This document shows positions 1 to 7,082 of a stretch of DNA of 10,331 nucleotides, piece after piece (position 1 is the stretch's first letter; every line of letters begins with the position of its first letter). The notes under the pieces were generated by a model. It saw nothing but the letters and a program-made list of their open reading frames with translations. It ran no database searches and was not told where the DNA came from. Origin of the DNA: Clostridia bacterium (GTDB lineage Bacteria > Bacillota_A > Clostridia > Christensenellales > Aristaeellaceae). Location of the stretch: positions 1-10,331 of the forward strand of contig JAFWYA010000010.1 of the NCBI GenBank assembly GCA_017517815.1, in the 5' to 3' direction. The position numbers and the translations under genes were made by a program.

Positions 1-69
1 GCGACCCGGAGGAGATCAACCGAAACGAGCAGAGCAACCGGCAGGGCGCTCTGCGACGATTGAGGTTGC

Positions 70-160
70 GGAGGGGGGAAGTCCAGAGGGGGGTCTCGGG
101 GGGACCGGTGCGGGGTCCCCCCCGACCGCCCCTCTGGCCCAAGCGGAGCGGAGAGAAACC
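70..160. repeat. GC-rich palindromic intergenic repeat, left copy
   Basis: These 91 bases are identical to 10217-10307 in the same orientation. With one mismatch the match extends to 166/10313. The core is an almost fully paired hairpin: 83-91 pairs with 129-137 (CCAGAGGGG/CCCCTCTGG), 92-95 with 124-127, and 98-106 with 114-122, with loop 107-113. The conserved flanks outside the stem (70-82 and 138-160) show this is a defined dispersed element and not only a terminator. It contains no ORF of its own. It is likely a REP/MITE-like intergenic repeat; mobility is not demonstrated. Confidence 0.85.
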
Positions 161-252
161 TGAGCGCAGCTTAGGTAAGTCAACAGGCTGAGGCAACCTG
201 CCTCTCCAAGCGGCGCGTAAGCTGCCGCCGTCAGGAACGCAGTTGCTTGTAC

Positions 253-268
253 TGTACCGCAAGGTACA
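253..268. repeat. Short hairpin with GCAA tetraloop
   Basis: TGTACC (253-258) and GGTACA (263-268) are exact inverted repeats around a GCAA loop, a GNRA-type tetraloop when read on the plus strand. An overlapping alternative pairing uses TTGTAC (247-252) with GTACAA (264-269). It lies between the GC-rich repeat and the regulator gene end. The role is unknown; it is probably part of the dispersed intergenic hairpin DNA. Confidence 0.5.
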
Positions 269-311
269 ACCCCTCCGGCCTCTTCGAGGTCACCTCCCCA
301 AAAGGGATTTT

Positions 312-331
312 GTAAAAGGCCCCCCTTTTAC
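312..331 (-). terminator. Candidate weak terminator of the kinase-regulator operon
   Basis: GTAAAAGG (312-319) and CCTTTTAC (324-331) form a perfect 8-bp inverted repeat around CCCC. It overlaps the response-regulator stop codon (TAA on the minus strand at 330-328). On the minus-strand transcript the stem is followed by AAAAUCCCUUUU rather than a clean U-tract, so termination may be inefficient or use another element further on. The position fits the end of the minus-strand operon, but the function is inferred. Confidence 0.4.
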
Positions 332-1554
332 TCCCCCATCCCTACCTGCGCGCGGTACTTCTTGGGCGAAAGCCCGGTTTCCTTCTTGATAAAGCTGTTG
401 AAATACGACCGTGAATTGAAATGCGTCATCACCATGATGTCTTCCAGCGTCAGCGACGGGTCCAGCATCAGGCGGCGGATCAGCTCCATGCGCTTGCGCG
501 CAATGTAGCGCACCAGCGGCTCGTGCGTTTCGGCGCTGAAAATGCGCGACAGATAGGACGTGTTGTAGCCCGTCACCTGCGCAAGCTGTACCAGCGATAA
601 TTCCTCGGTGATGTGCTGGGCGATGTATTCCTTCAAAAACTTCACCGTCACCTGCCCGGCGGCGGAGGACTTGTCCAGCTCCATCACGCACAGGTCAAAA
701 CGGGCTTCCAGCTTTTCGGCGCTGCGCTTGAGCTTTGAGCGTACCTGGCTGAGGGGCGTGCGCAGCTGCCACGGCTGGTCGACGATGAAGGCCAGCTCCT
801 GCCCGGAGGTGCTGAGGATGGCCGCCTGCACTGTTTCAAGGGTGCTGATGACGAATTCCTCGGCGGCGTCGGGCTGCAACAGCAGGAAGAAACGCTCCAG
901 CGTGAGCGGCGACAGGGTCATAAACAGCAGCTTTTCGCCCATGTAGTGCGTAAGCGCGCTGCTGAGCATGCCGTCGGAGATGCTCTCGCCCGGGCGCGAC
1001 TGCACCATCACGGGGATCAGGCTGCCGCGGTCGGGGTCAAAGCCCACGTCGCGGATCATTTTGCGCGTTTCCTCGGGGGTGAGCTGCGCGTCGTAGAGCA
1101 TTTTCATCAGCAGGCTCTGGCGCAGCGCGTCGGTGGGCTGAGCACCCATGGCGCGCCATTCGCGGTGGTTGAGGTCGGCCTCCAGCTGCGCGAGGATGGC
1201 GTTTAAGCGCTTTAAAATGTCGGATTCTTCCTCGGTTTTGAGGATGTAGCCGGCCACGCGGCAGTTCATGGCCTCGTAGGCGTATTCAAAATGCGAATAG
1301 GCCGACAGGATCACCGTGGTGCAGTCCGGCCACAGGCTGTGCACCTCGCGGATGAGGGCCAGCCCGTCCATGCCGGGCATCTGGATGTCGGTAAGCAGCA
1401 GGTCGATGCGGCCCTGCTTCATGATGTCGATGGCCTGCTGGGCGCGGTAGGCCGCGTGCAGCTCCAGCTCGTAGGGGCACTGCTTCTCCAATAGGGCCGA
1501 GATGGATTCCACCACGTGCGGCTCGTCGTCGACGATCAAAACCTGAAAGATCAT
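328..1554 (-). CDS. AraC-family response regulator (YesN-like)
   Basis: This is a 408-aa cytoplasmic transcription regulator. The N-terminal receiver domain (about 2-125) shows the acidic pair D9/D10, the phospho-acceptor D56 in LLLTDIQMPGMDG, the switch residue S84 and the conserved K106. A poorly conserved middle region (about 130-300) follows, then a C-terminal AraC-type double helix-turn-helix (about 304-405) ending in the family signature around GLSPKKYR. This three-part build and length are typical of YesN-type regulators of sugar ABC importers. The ATG overlaps the kinase stop by 4 nt (ATGA), with AAAGGAG upstream inside the kinase gene, so the two are translationally coupled. The kinase probably phosphorylates D56, and the likely target is the divergent transporter operon starting at 3478. 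The family call is secure; the target and ligand are inferred. Confidence 0.95.
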   Translation of the reverse strand: MIFQVLIVDDEPHVVESISALLEKQCPYELELHAAYRAQQAIDIMKQGRIDLLLTDIQMPGMDGLALIREVHSLWPDCTTVILSAYSHFEYAYEAMNCRVAGYILKTEEESDILKRLNAILAQLEADLNHREWRAMGAQPTDALRQSLLMKMLYDAQLTPEETRKMIRDVGFDPDRGSLIPVMVQSRPGESISDGMLSSALTHYMGEKLLFMTLSPLTLERFFLLLQPDAAEEFVISTLETVQAAILSTSGQELAFIVDQPWQLRTPLSQVRSKLKRSAEKLEARFDLCVMELDKSSAAGQVTVKFLKEYIAQHITEELSLVQLAQVTGYNTSYLSRIFSAETHEPLVRYIARKRMELIRRLMLDPSLTLEDIMVMTHFNSRSYFNSFIKKETGLSPKKYRAQVGMGE

Positions 1555-3308
1555 GCGCGTGCTCCTTTCTGTGTGTTGTCAAGCGGCGTGCGCGTCAGGC
1601 GCAGCCTGACCATCAGTCCGCCCATGGCGCTGCGCGTGACCTCCACGCCCGCCCTGCGGCCAAAGAACAATTTCAGCCTGTGGTGGGTGTTGATCAGCCC
1701 GGTAAAGCTGGTGGTTTCGTCAACGGGCAGTTCAAGGCTCTGGCGCAGTTTTTCAAGGGCCTCATCCGTCAGATCGTTGCCGTTGTTTTCAATGATGACC
1801 GATACGGTGGTCAGGTCCTCCTCGTAGCGCAGGCGGATACGGCCCGCGTCCTCGGTGGTGTTGAGGCCGTATTTGAAGCAGTTTTCCACCACCGGCTCCA
1901 CGATCAGGCGGGGCACGGTGAGGGCTTTCATGGTATCCGGCAGGGGATGCACGTCGGCCTCGACGGTGTCGCCAAAGCGCATGAGCTGAATGGTGAGGTA
2001 GTTGACCGCGTGGTCGACCTCCTCGCCAAGGGTGAGCACGCTCTGGTCGCTGCGGGTGATATATTGGAAGTAACGGCCCAGATAGCGGCAGAATTCCTCG
2101 GCGGATTCCGTTTCGTCGCTGGAAATGAGATGGCGCAGGAAGTAGAACGAATTGTACAGGAAGTGCGGGTTGATCTGCGACTGCAGGCGCTTGAGCTCGG
2201 CCGTCTGCAGACGGATGGTCTGGCGGTAGTTGGTGTCGATCAGGCTGTCGATGTGCTCGGCCATGGCGTTGAAGCCGCGGGCCAGCTGGTCAAACTCCTG
2301 CACGTCCTGCGAGGGCAGACGCACCGAAAAATTGCCGTCGCCCGCCTCCCGGAAGGCGGACTGTAAGCCGTCCACAGGACGGCCTACAGTCCTGTTGAGC
2401 ACTCGAAGCAGGGAGATCAGAATGATGACCGTGACGATGCACAGCCCCAGAATGAGAAAGCCGATCAGCGTGGGGATATGGTTGAACACGCCCGATGGCA
2501 CCAGCTGAATGATGCCGACCCTGAGATAGTCGGAATAGCACACAAAGGCTTCATACGCCGTGCCGCCGGCCTCCAGATGGGACTGCTGCACGCCGCCTTT
2601 TGGCACGGACGAAAGCAGGGGCGACAGCTGCTGCGCCGACAGCGCGTCGGCATTGGCGCTGCCCAGCAGGTAGCCCGTGGCGCTGCCTAAAAGATAGCTG
2701 CTGCGCAGGTTGGTTTCGCTGTAGGAATTGAGCAGCTGCTGCAGCGCCTCGGTATTGAGCTCGATAAACAAAAACATGTGCGAGCTGGCCAGGTCGTCGT
2801 GCTGGCTCCAGCTATAGGCGGAGTAGAGCTTGCCGTTTACGTCCATCAGGCATGCGGGCTGGTTTTGCGCAGCTTCGATGATGGTGTCGATATAGCCATC
2901 GGGCAGGCGGTAGGTGTATTTGCTGTTGACGGCCAGATGCTGCTGGGGGAAAAACAGGCTTACCTCGCTGATGAGCTCGTTGGAGTACCTGAGCACGCGC
3001 AGCGTGCGGCGGATGTCGTACAGCTGCATGTAATAGTCCGACACCGATTCGAACCGGTCGTGCGCCAGCTCGGCGTAGAACTGGCCGATCTCCGCCTCGG
3101 AAAAGATGGTGTTGGACGCATCCACCACGTCCTGCACGCGGCGCTCAAGAAAGTTCTGCAGGTATTCCAGGTTGTTTTCAGCCGTTGCGCGGATCTCGCC
3201 GGTCACCATGCTGCGGCTCCACACATACACGCATCCCTGCAGCAAAAGAAGGGGCAGTATCAGCAACAGCACGCCCCTGAACAAACGACGGGTTATGGAA
3301 CGCTTCAA
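1551..3308 (-). CDS. Membrane sensor histidine kinase (YesM-like)
   Basis: This 585-aa sensor kinase has a first membrane helix at about 12-31, an extracellular sensor region at about 32-275 (probably Cache-like by architecture), a second helix at about 279-301, a HAMP linker at about 302-355, a His_kinase dimerisation region and a C-terminal ATPase domain. The phospho-accepting histidine is H382 in QINPHFLYN, the hallmark of the LytS/YesM class. The N-box is V474-G481 with N476, and the ENNG at 507-510 stands in the D-box position. The G-box is unusual: the glycine-rich GxGIGL is reduced to SFTGL before INTHHRL (534-545). The start is a TTG at 3308 supported by GGAGG 10 nt upstream; the ATG just upstream runs into a stop at once. 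It is co-transcribed with the regulator. It likely senses an extracellular sugar or the loaded binding protein, but the ligand is unknown. Confidence 0.94.
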   Translation of the reverse strand: MKRSITRRLFRGVLLLILPLLLLQGCVYVWSRSMVTGEIRATAENNLEYLQNFLERRVQDVVDASNTIFSEAEIGQFYAELAHDRFESVSDYYMQLYDIRRTLRVLRYSNELISEVSLFFPQQHLAVNSKYTYRLPDGYIDTIIEAAQNQPACLMDVNGKLYSAYSWSQHDDLASSHMFLFIELNTEALQQLLNSYSETNLRSSYLLGSATGYLLGSANADALSAQQLSPLLSSVPKGGVQQSHLEAGGTAYEAFVCYSDYLRVGIIQLVPSGVFNHIPTLIGFLILGLCIVTVIILISLLRVLNRTVGRPVDGLQSAFREAGDGNFSVRLPSQDVQEFDQLARGFNAMAEHIDSLIDTNYRQTIRLQTAELKRLQSQINPHFLYNSFYFLRHLISSDETESAEEFCRYLGRYFQYITRSDQSVLTLGEEVDHAVNYLTIQLMRFGDTVEADVHPLPDTMKALTVPRLIVEPVVENCFKYGLNTTEDAGRIRLRYEEDLTTVSVIIENNGNDLTDEALEKLRQSLELPVDETTSFTGLINTHHRLKLFFGRRAGVEVTRSAMGGLMVRLRLTRTPLDNTQKGARA

Positions 3309-3318
3309 TTTGAATGAT

Positions 3319-3323
3319 CCTCC
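3319..3323 (-). promoter_or_regulatory. Ribosome binding site deciding the TTG start of the kinase
   Basis: On the minus strand, GGAGG lies 10 nt upstream of the TTG at 3308-3306. An ATG overlapping this GGAGG (3325-3323) reaches a stop after six codons, so it cannot be the start. No in-frame ATG lies near the beginning of the protein, which makes TTG the best choice. Confidence 0.7.
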
Positions 3324-3341
3324 ATGGTTGTCTACCTTATA

Positions 3342-3370
3342 TTTATACTTTTTTGCGCTGTTGTTGTAAA
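3342..3370 (-). promoter_or_regulatory. Sigma-A promoter for the kinase-regulator operon
   Basis: On the minus strand, TTTACA (3370-3365) and TATAAA (3347-3342) are separated by exactly 17 bp, close to the sigma-A consensus TTGACA-17-TATAAT. The implied start near 3335 leaves a leader of under 30 nt before the TTG codon and includes the GGAGG site. The consensus match is good; activity is inferred. Confidence 0.65.
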
Positions 3371-3393
3371 GGCAAAGGGTAAAAAAATCTGTC

Positions 3394-3419
3394 TTTTCGC
3401 AGGAAAAATGGAATTTTCG
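3394..3419 (+). promoter_or_regulatory. Candidate regulator binding repeat (TTTTCG x2)
   Basis: TTTTCG occurs at 3394-3399 and 3414-3419, in the same orientation and 20 bp apart, about two helical turns. The second copy coincides with the proposed -35 of the operon promoter. AraC-type regulators commonly bind direct repeats with this sort of spacing next to or overlapping -35. Only the six core bases clearly match, so this is a suggestion, not a called operator. Confidence 0.3.
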
Positions 3420-3442
3420 GCTGTTTATTTCCCTGATATGAT
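3414..3442 (+). promoter_or_regulatory. Promoter of the transporter-enzyme operon (extended -10)
   Basis: TATGAT at 3437-3442 is preceded by TG at 3434-3435, giving an extended -10 (TGnTATGAT). Seventeen bases upstream is a poor -35, TTTTCG (3414-3419). A good extended -10 with a weak -35 is what an activator-dependent promoter often looks like, which fits control by the divergent AraC-type regulator. A strong AAAGGAGAG ribosome binding site lies at 3461-3469, eight bases before the ATG at 3478. Confidence 0.5.
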
Positions 3443-3477
3443 GGTATTAACGAAAAACTGAAAGGAGAGTCTGCATT

Positions 3478-5073
3478 ATGACTCGCAAGATCCTGGCTTT
3501 GGTTCTGGCTCTTGCCATGATGATTCCCGCCTTCGCGATGGCTGAGGAAGTCGATTACGGCAAGTATGCTGAGCCCATCACTGTTTCCTTCCTGACCCGT
3601 GACTTCAAGGTGGAATCCACCGAGTACGACATCAACAACCCCGACCGTAAGTCCGCCCACGAGAATGCGTGGATCAGCGCTTACAAGGATTACCTCAACA
3701 TCGAGGTCGTCCGTGAGATCGCTGAGGACGAAACCGCCCTCAACGCCCGCCTCAACACCGGCATGGCTTCTGCTGACCTGCCCGACGTGATGATCGTCAG
3801 CAAGGACATGTTCTACGTTCTGGCTGAAAACGGCGTGCTGCAGGACCTGAGCGCTGCCTGGGAAGGCTACGCCCAGAAGAACCTGATCGGCAAGGCCATC
3901 GACGCCTGGGACGGCTGCCTCGAAACCGGCATGTGGGAAGGCGAACTGCTTGGCTTCCCCATCCTTGTCAACTCCTTCAACTCCTCTCAGGTGCTGTGGA
4001 TCCGCCAGGACTGGCTGGATAAGGTGAACATGGAAGCTCCCAAGACCATCGATGAGCTGCTGGCTGTTGCCAAGGCTTTCATGGATGCTGGTCTGGGCGG
4101 CGACAACACCTACGCCTGGGGCTCCAAGAACGATCCCTTCTCTCCCATCTTCGCCGCTTACGGCGTGCCCTTCCGCGCTACCAAGAACACCTGGATTGAG
4201 CAGCCCGACGGCAGCTACGTCTTCTCCGGCGTGAACACCGAGCCCGTCAAGGAAGCTCTGCTGGCCATGCAGGAAATGTACAAGGCCGGCTACCTCAGCA
4301 AGGACATCGCTGTGGCTGACACCAAGGTCATCACCGAAGATATGGCCAACGGCCGCATCGGCATGGTGTTTGGCGAAGGCTGGCTGGGCGCCACCGACAT
4401 CAAGACCTCCAACGTCAACATCCCCGAGGCTGACTGGGTTGCCGTGCGCATCCCCACCAAGACCGGCGAGGATATGGACCAGTGGACCAACGCTACCATC
4501 GGCGAGTTCGTCGTTGTGAACGCCGAGGCCAAGAACCCCGAAGCCATCTTCAAGATGATGGAACTGGAACTGCACATGTACTACGAAGCCAGTGCTGAAG
4601 AAAGCGCCAAGTACTACCTGGCTGCTGACGGCTATCCCGTTTGGGACTTCCGTATCTTCCGCAACACCGGCTATCCCACTCAGGACTTCATGCGCATGGA
4701 AGAGTGCCTGGCCGGCAAGGCCGCTGGCCTCACCGAAGTCAGCTCCTTCTCCAACGCCAACTACCAGCGCCTGCTGCAGGGCGAAGCCGGTCAGCGTGAC
4801 CAGGTCGGTTTCGGCCGCGTCATGACCCAGGCTTACCCCGTGCTGGACGCTCTGAACAAGGCCGGCCACCTCATTCCTGACTACGCCGGCCCCACCACCG
4901 AGAACATGACCCTCTACCTGAGCAACATCAACGAAGCTCTGGTCAGCGCCATGTACAAGGTCGTCATGGGCGAGGACATCAGCGTGTATGAGAAGGCCGT
5001 CGAGCAGTGGTACGCCACCGGCGGTCAGGCCATCACCGAGGAAGTCAACGCCTACTACGCTGCCAACAAGTAA
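3478..5073 (+). CDS. Extracellular solute-binding protein (LplA-like, family 1)
   Basis: This 531-aa secreted protein captures the substrate for the ABC importer encoded next. It begins with a clear signal peptide: basic TRK, a hydrophobic stretch from about 5 to 18, and a probable cleavage after A-M-A (20-22) before EEVDYGKY. There is no lipobox cysteine; the first Cys comes well over 100 residues in. That is unusual for a Gram-positive binding protein, which is normally a lipoprotein. The mature size (about 509 aa) and the downstream permease types fit the long LplA-like oligosaccharide-binding group. ATG is chosen for its AAAGGAGAG site at ideal spacing. Codon use differs visibly from the neighbours, with many GCT (Ala) and AAG/AAC/TTC codons, as expected for a very highly expressed gene. 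A hairpin just after the stop probably trims read-through to the permeases. The ligand is not deducible. Confidence 0.9.
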   Translation: MTRKILALVLALAMMIPAFAMAEEVDYGKYAEPITVSFLTRDFKVESTEYDINNPDRKSAHENAWISAYKDYLNIEVVREIAEDETALNARLNTGMASADLPDVMIVSKDMFYVLAENGVLQDLSAAWEGYAQKNLIGKAIDAWDGCLETGMWEGELLGFPILVNSFNSSQVLWIRQDWLDKVNMEAPKTIDELLAVAKAFMDAGLGGDNTYAWGSKNDPFSPIFAAYGVPFRATKNTWIEQPDGSYVFSGVNTEPVKEALLAMQEMYKAGYLSKDIAVADTKVITEDMANGRIGMVFGEGWLGATDIKTSNVNIPEADWVAVRIPTKTGEDMDQWTNATIGEFVVVNAEAKNPEAIFKMMELELHMYYEASAEESAKYYLAADGYPVWDFRIFRNTGYPTQDFMRMEECLAGKAAGLTEVSSFSNANYQRLLQGEAGQRDQVGFGRVMTQAYPVLDALNKAGHLIPDYAGPTTENMTLYLSNINEALVSAMYKVVMGEDISVYEKAVEQWYATGGQAITEEVNAYYAANK

Positions 5074-5090
5074 TTTTCCCTAACCATTTC

Positions 5091-5132
5091 GGGGCTGCCG
5101 CAACAGGGCGGCAGCCCCTTTCCGCACTTTTT
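5091..5132 (+). terminator. Leaky intra-operon terminator/attenuator
   Basis: A perfect 11-bp stem (5091-5101 with 5108-5118, loop AACAGG) begins 18 nt after the binding-protein stop. The following tract is broken (TTT, five other bases, then TTTTT at 5128-5132), so termination is likely partial. No new promoter is obvious before the permease gene at 5214. This fits the common pattern of making more binding protein than membrane components; the stem may also protect the 3' end of a processed upstream mRNA. Confidence 0.75.
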
Positions 5133-5213
5133 CCGCACATCCGTCAAGCGGCGCGGCAGCCGCTGCACCTGTCTGCCGCCCCCCATTCCCAGCCCAAGGA
5201 GGGAACACCGCCC

Positions 5214-6161
5214 ATGTCTACCCTGCCCATCGACAAGAAGGCCATCAAACGGTCCAACCGCGTCTTCAGCAAACGCAGGCTGAAGATGGACTATCCGCTG
5301 TATATCCTGCTGGCGCTGCCCATGCTGTTTTTGTTTGTATTCAATTACATTCCCATGGCCGGCGTGAGCATTGCATTCATGAAATATCTGCCCGCCAAGG
5401 GCATCTTCGGCTCCAAGTGGATCGGCATGAAGAACTTTAACGTGCTGTTCACCATGCCCGGCTTCTGGAACGCTTTGCAAAACACCGTTACCATTTCCAT
5501 CTGGAAGATCGTGCTGAATATTCTGGTGCCTGTGTGCTTTACCATTCTGCTTAACGAAATGGGCCGCCAGCGCATCAAAAAGACGGTGCAGACCTTCATT
5601 TACCTGCCCCACTTCGTCAGCTGGGTGCTGCTGGCCGGCATCTTTGCCAAGCTGCTCAGCGGCAACGGCCTTGTTAACCAGATGCTGGGCGTGATTGGCA
5701 TAGAGCCCATCATCTTTATGGGTGACAACAAGTGGTTCCAGTTTACGCTGATCATCACAAACCTCTGGAAGGAATTCGGCTACGCCACCATCGTCTATCT
5801 GGCGGCTGTTTCCGGCGTGAACCAGGATCTGTACGAGGCTGCCTCCATCGACGGCGCAGGCCACTGGAAGCAGATGCTGCACGTCACTTTGCCCTCCATC
5901 ACCCCCACCATCATTCTGATGAGCTGTCTGGCGGTTGGCAACGTGCTCAACGCAGGCTTTGACCAGGTGTACAACATGTACTCCTCCGCCGTGTACGAGA
6001 CCGGCGATATTCTGGACACGCTGGTGTACCGCATCGCCTTCGGCACGGGCCAGTACGGCCTGAGCGGCGCGGCAAGTTTGTTCAAGAGCATCGTTTCCGG
6101 CGTGCTGATCATGGTCAGCTACAAGGCTGCCTACAAGCTCAGCGGCTATCACGTATTTTAA
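5214..6161 (+). CDS. ABC sugar importer permease (LplB-like)
   Basis: This 315-aa inner-membrane subunit of a carbohydrate importer (binding-protein-dependent transport family) has about six helices, near residues 28-50, 93-114, 127-148, 176-200, 228-246 and 286-306. The EAA loop that docks the ATPase is YEAASIDGAGHWKQMLHVTLP (207-227). The basic N-terminal tail (about 1-25) is typical of LplB-type partners of long binding proteins. The start is the ATG at 5214, preceded by AAGGAGGG; the frame is open further upstream but lacks a start with a comparable site and would run through the hairpin. It presumably forms a heterodimer with the next gene product. The stop overlaps the next gene's ribosome binding site, so translation is coupled. 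Confidence 0.93.
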   Translation: MSTLPIDKKAIKRSNRVFSKRRLKMDYPLYILLALPMLFLFVFNYIPMAGVSIAFMKYLPAKGIFGSKWIGMKNFNVLFTMPGFWNALQNTVTISIWKIVLNILVPVCFTILLNEMGRQRIKKTVQTFIYLPHFVSWVLLAGIFAKLLSGNGLVNQMLGVIGIEPIIFMGDNKWFQFTLIITNLWKEFGYATIVYLAAVSGVNQDLYEAASIDGAGHWKQMLHVTLPSITPTIILMSCLAVGNVLNAGFDQVYNMYSSAVYETGDILDTLVYRIAFGTGQYGLSGAASLFKSIVSGVLIMVSYKAAYKLSGYHVF

Positions 6162-6176
6162 GGAGGTGCAGAATCC

Positions 6177-7067
6177 ATGGCCAAAAATGCCATCAAGGCA
6201 ACCCCTGCCCGCAAAGTGTTCGTGGCGTTCAACTATGTGTTTTGCATCGCCATCGGCATCATTTGCCTGATCCCCGTGGTTCACATCCTGGCGCTGTCGT
6301 TCTCCAACAAGTATGAGGTCATGGCCGGTCACGTCACCCTGTGGCCCATGGGCTTTACCACCGAGAACTACGAGATCGTCATGCGCGACGCGCAGTTCTT
6401 CCGCTCCTACGGCGTCACCATCCTGCGCTCCATCGTGGGCTGGGCGGTGTCGATCGTGCTGACGGTGCTTGCCGCCTACCCGCTGGCCCAGCGCCAGGTC
6501 ACCTTCCCCGCGCGCAAGTACATCGTGGTGTACTTCATGATCGCCATGGTGTTTAACGGCGGCATGATCCCCACCTACATCGTAGTCAGCGAAGTGGGCC
6601 TCATCAACAGCTTCTGGGCACTCATCCTGCCCTGCGCCATCAACACCTACAACATCATCCTCATGATGAACTTCATCAAGGCGCTGCCAGACGCCCTGCA
6701 GGAATCCGCCTTCATCGACGGCGCGAACCACTTTACCGTGCTTTTCAAGATCATCCTGCCGCTGTGCCTGCCCTCCATCGCCACGATCTCGCTGTTCATC
6801 GTGATGCACCACTGGAATGCGTGGTTTGACGGCTCCATCTACATCCGCGACGAGAGCTTGAAGCCCCTGCAGACCTACCTGCGCTCCATCGTCATCGTGG
6901 ACAGCAGCGTTGAATTGACCACCATCGAGGAAATGGAAGCCCAGACCTCTGCCGACGCCGCCAACGGCGCAAAGATCTTCCTGACCATGCTTCCCATCCT
7001 GTGCGTGTACCCCTTCCTGCAGAAGTACTTTGCCAAGGGCATCGTGCGCGGCAGCGTGAAGGAATAA
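6177..7067 (+). CDS. ABC sugar importer permease (YtcP-like)
   Basis: This 296-aa second permease subunit has helices near 16-40, 82-103, 114-136, 143-166, 190-210 and 266-283. Its EAA-type loop is LQESAFIDGANHFTVLFKII (174-193). The C-terminus, KGIVRGSVKE, matches the usual GxVKG-type ending of this group apart from a final Glu in place of Gly. The start at 6177 has AAGGAGGTG immediately upstream, overlapping the previous stop codon. No ATP-binding subunit is encoded in the window; importers of this group normally share a multitask ATPase (MsmX type) encoded elsewhere, so that is expected here. The substrate is probably an oligosaccharide or glycoside, by family and context. Confidence 0.93.
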   Translation: MAKNAIKATPARKVFVAFNYVFCIAIGIICLIPVVHILALSFSNKYEVMAGHVTLWPMGFTTENYEIVMRDAQFFRSYGVTILRSIVGWAVSIVLTVLAAYPLAQRQVTFPARKYIVVYFMIAMVFNGGMIPTYIVVSEVGLINSFWALILPCAINTYNIILMMNFIKALPDALQESAFIDGANHFTVLFKIILPLCLPSIATISLFIVMHHWNAWFDGSIYIRDESLKPLQTYLRSIVIVDSSVELTTIEEMEAQTSADAANGAKIFLTMLPILCVYPFLQKYFAKGIVRGSVKE

Positions 7068-7082
7068 CGGAGGAAAAAAGCC

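Larger units (their letters stand above)
1..327. other. Gene-poor, hairpin-rich left flank
   Basis: No ORF here looks like a real gene. The stretch holds a perfect 7-bp hairpin (GCAGAGC at 29-35 with GCTCTGC at 48-54), the GC-rich repeat at 70-160, a hairpin at 190-204 (GAGGCA, loop ACC, TGCCTC), a GCAA-tetraloop hairpin at 253-268, and a short GGCCTC/GAGGTC palindrome near 279-293. Reading frame 3 is open from the window edge to a TGA at about 189 and begins with a protein-like peptide (DPEEINRNEQSNRQ). The 3' end of an upstream gene could therefore lie in the first 60-70 bases, but this cannot be settled from the window. Confidence 0.6.

Noticed and set aside
70..160. CRISPR repeat or transposon terminal inverted repeat
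   Set aside because: There are only two copies, in direct orientation and 10 kb apart, with no regular spacers. No transposase or integrase gene lies between them and no target-site duplication is visible.
1..191. Possible 3' end of an upstream gene entering the window in frame 3
   Set aside because: The first dozen residues look protein-like, but the frame then runs through the palindromic repeat, which is also present in non-coding DNA at 10217. Without the upstream sequence the call cannot be supported.
1680..2366. Plus-strand frames opposite the kinase and regulator genes (also 608-946, 2778-3317)
   Set aside because: None shows a domain or a good ribosome binding site, and each is fully inside clear kinase or regulator coding sequence.
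3343..4869. 508-codon minus-strand frame opposite the binding-protein gene
   Set aside because: The translation has biased composition and no family features, and the sense strand encodes a complete binding protein with signal peptide and ribosome binding site. The frame also runs across the divergent promoter region.
5074..5213. Riboswitch or second promoter ahead of the first permease
   Set aside because: Apart from the hairpin with broken T-tract I see no conserved aptamer-like elements, and no -35/-10 pair with proper spacing, so a partial terminator is the simpler reading.
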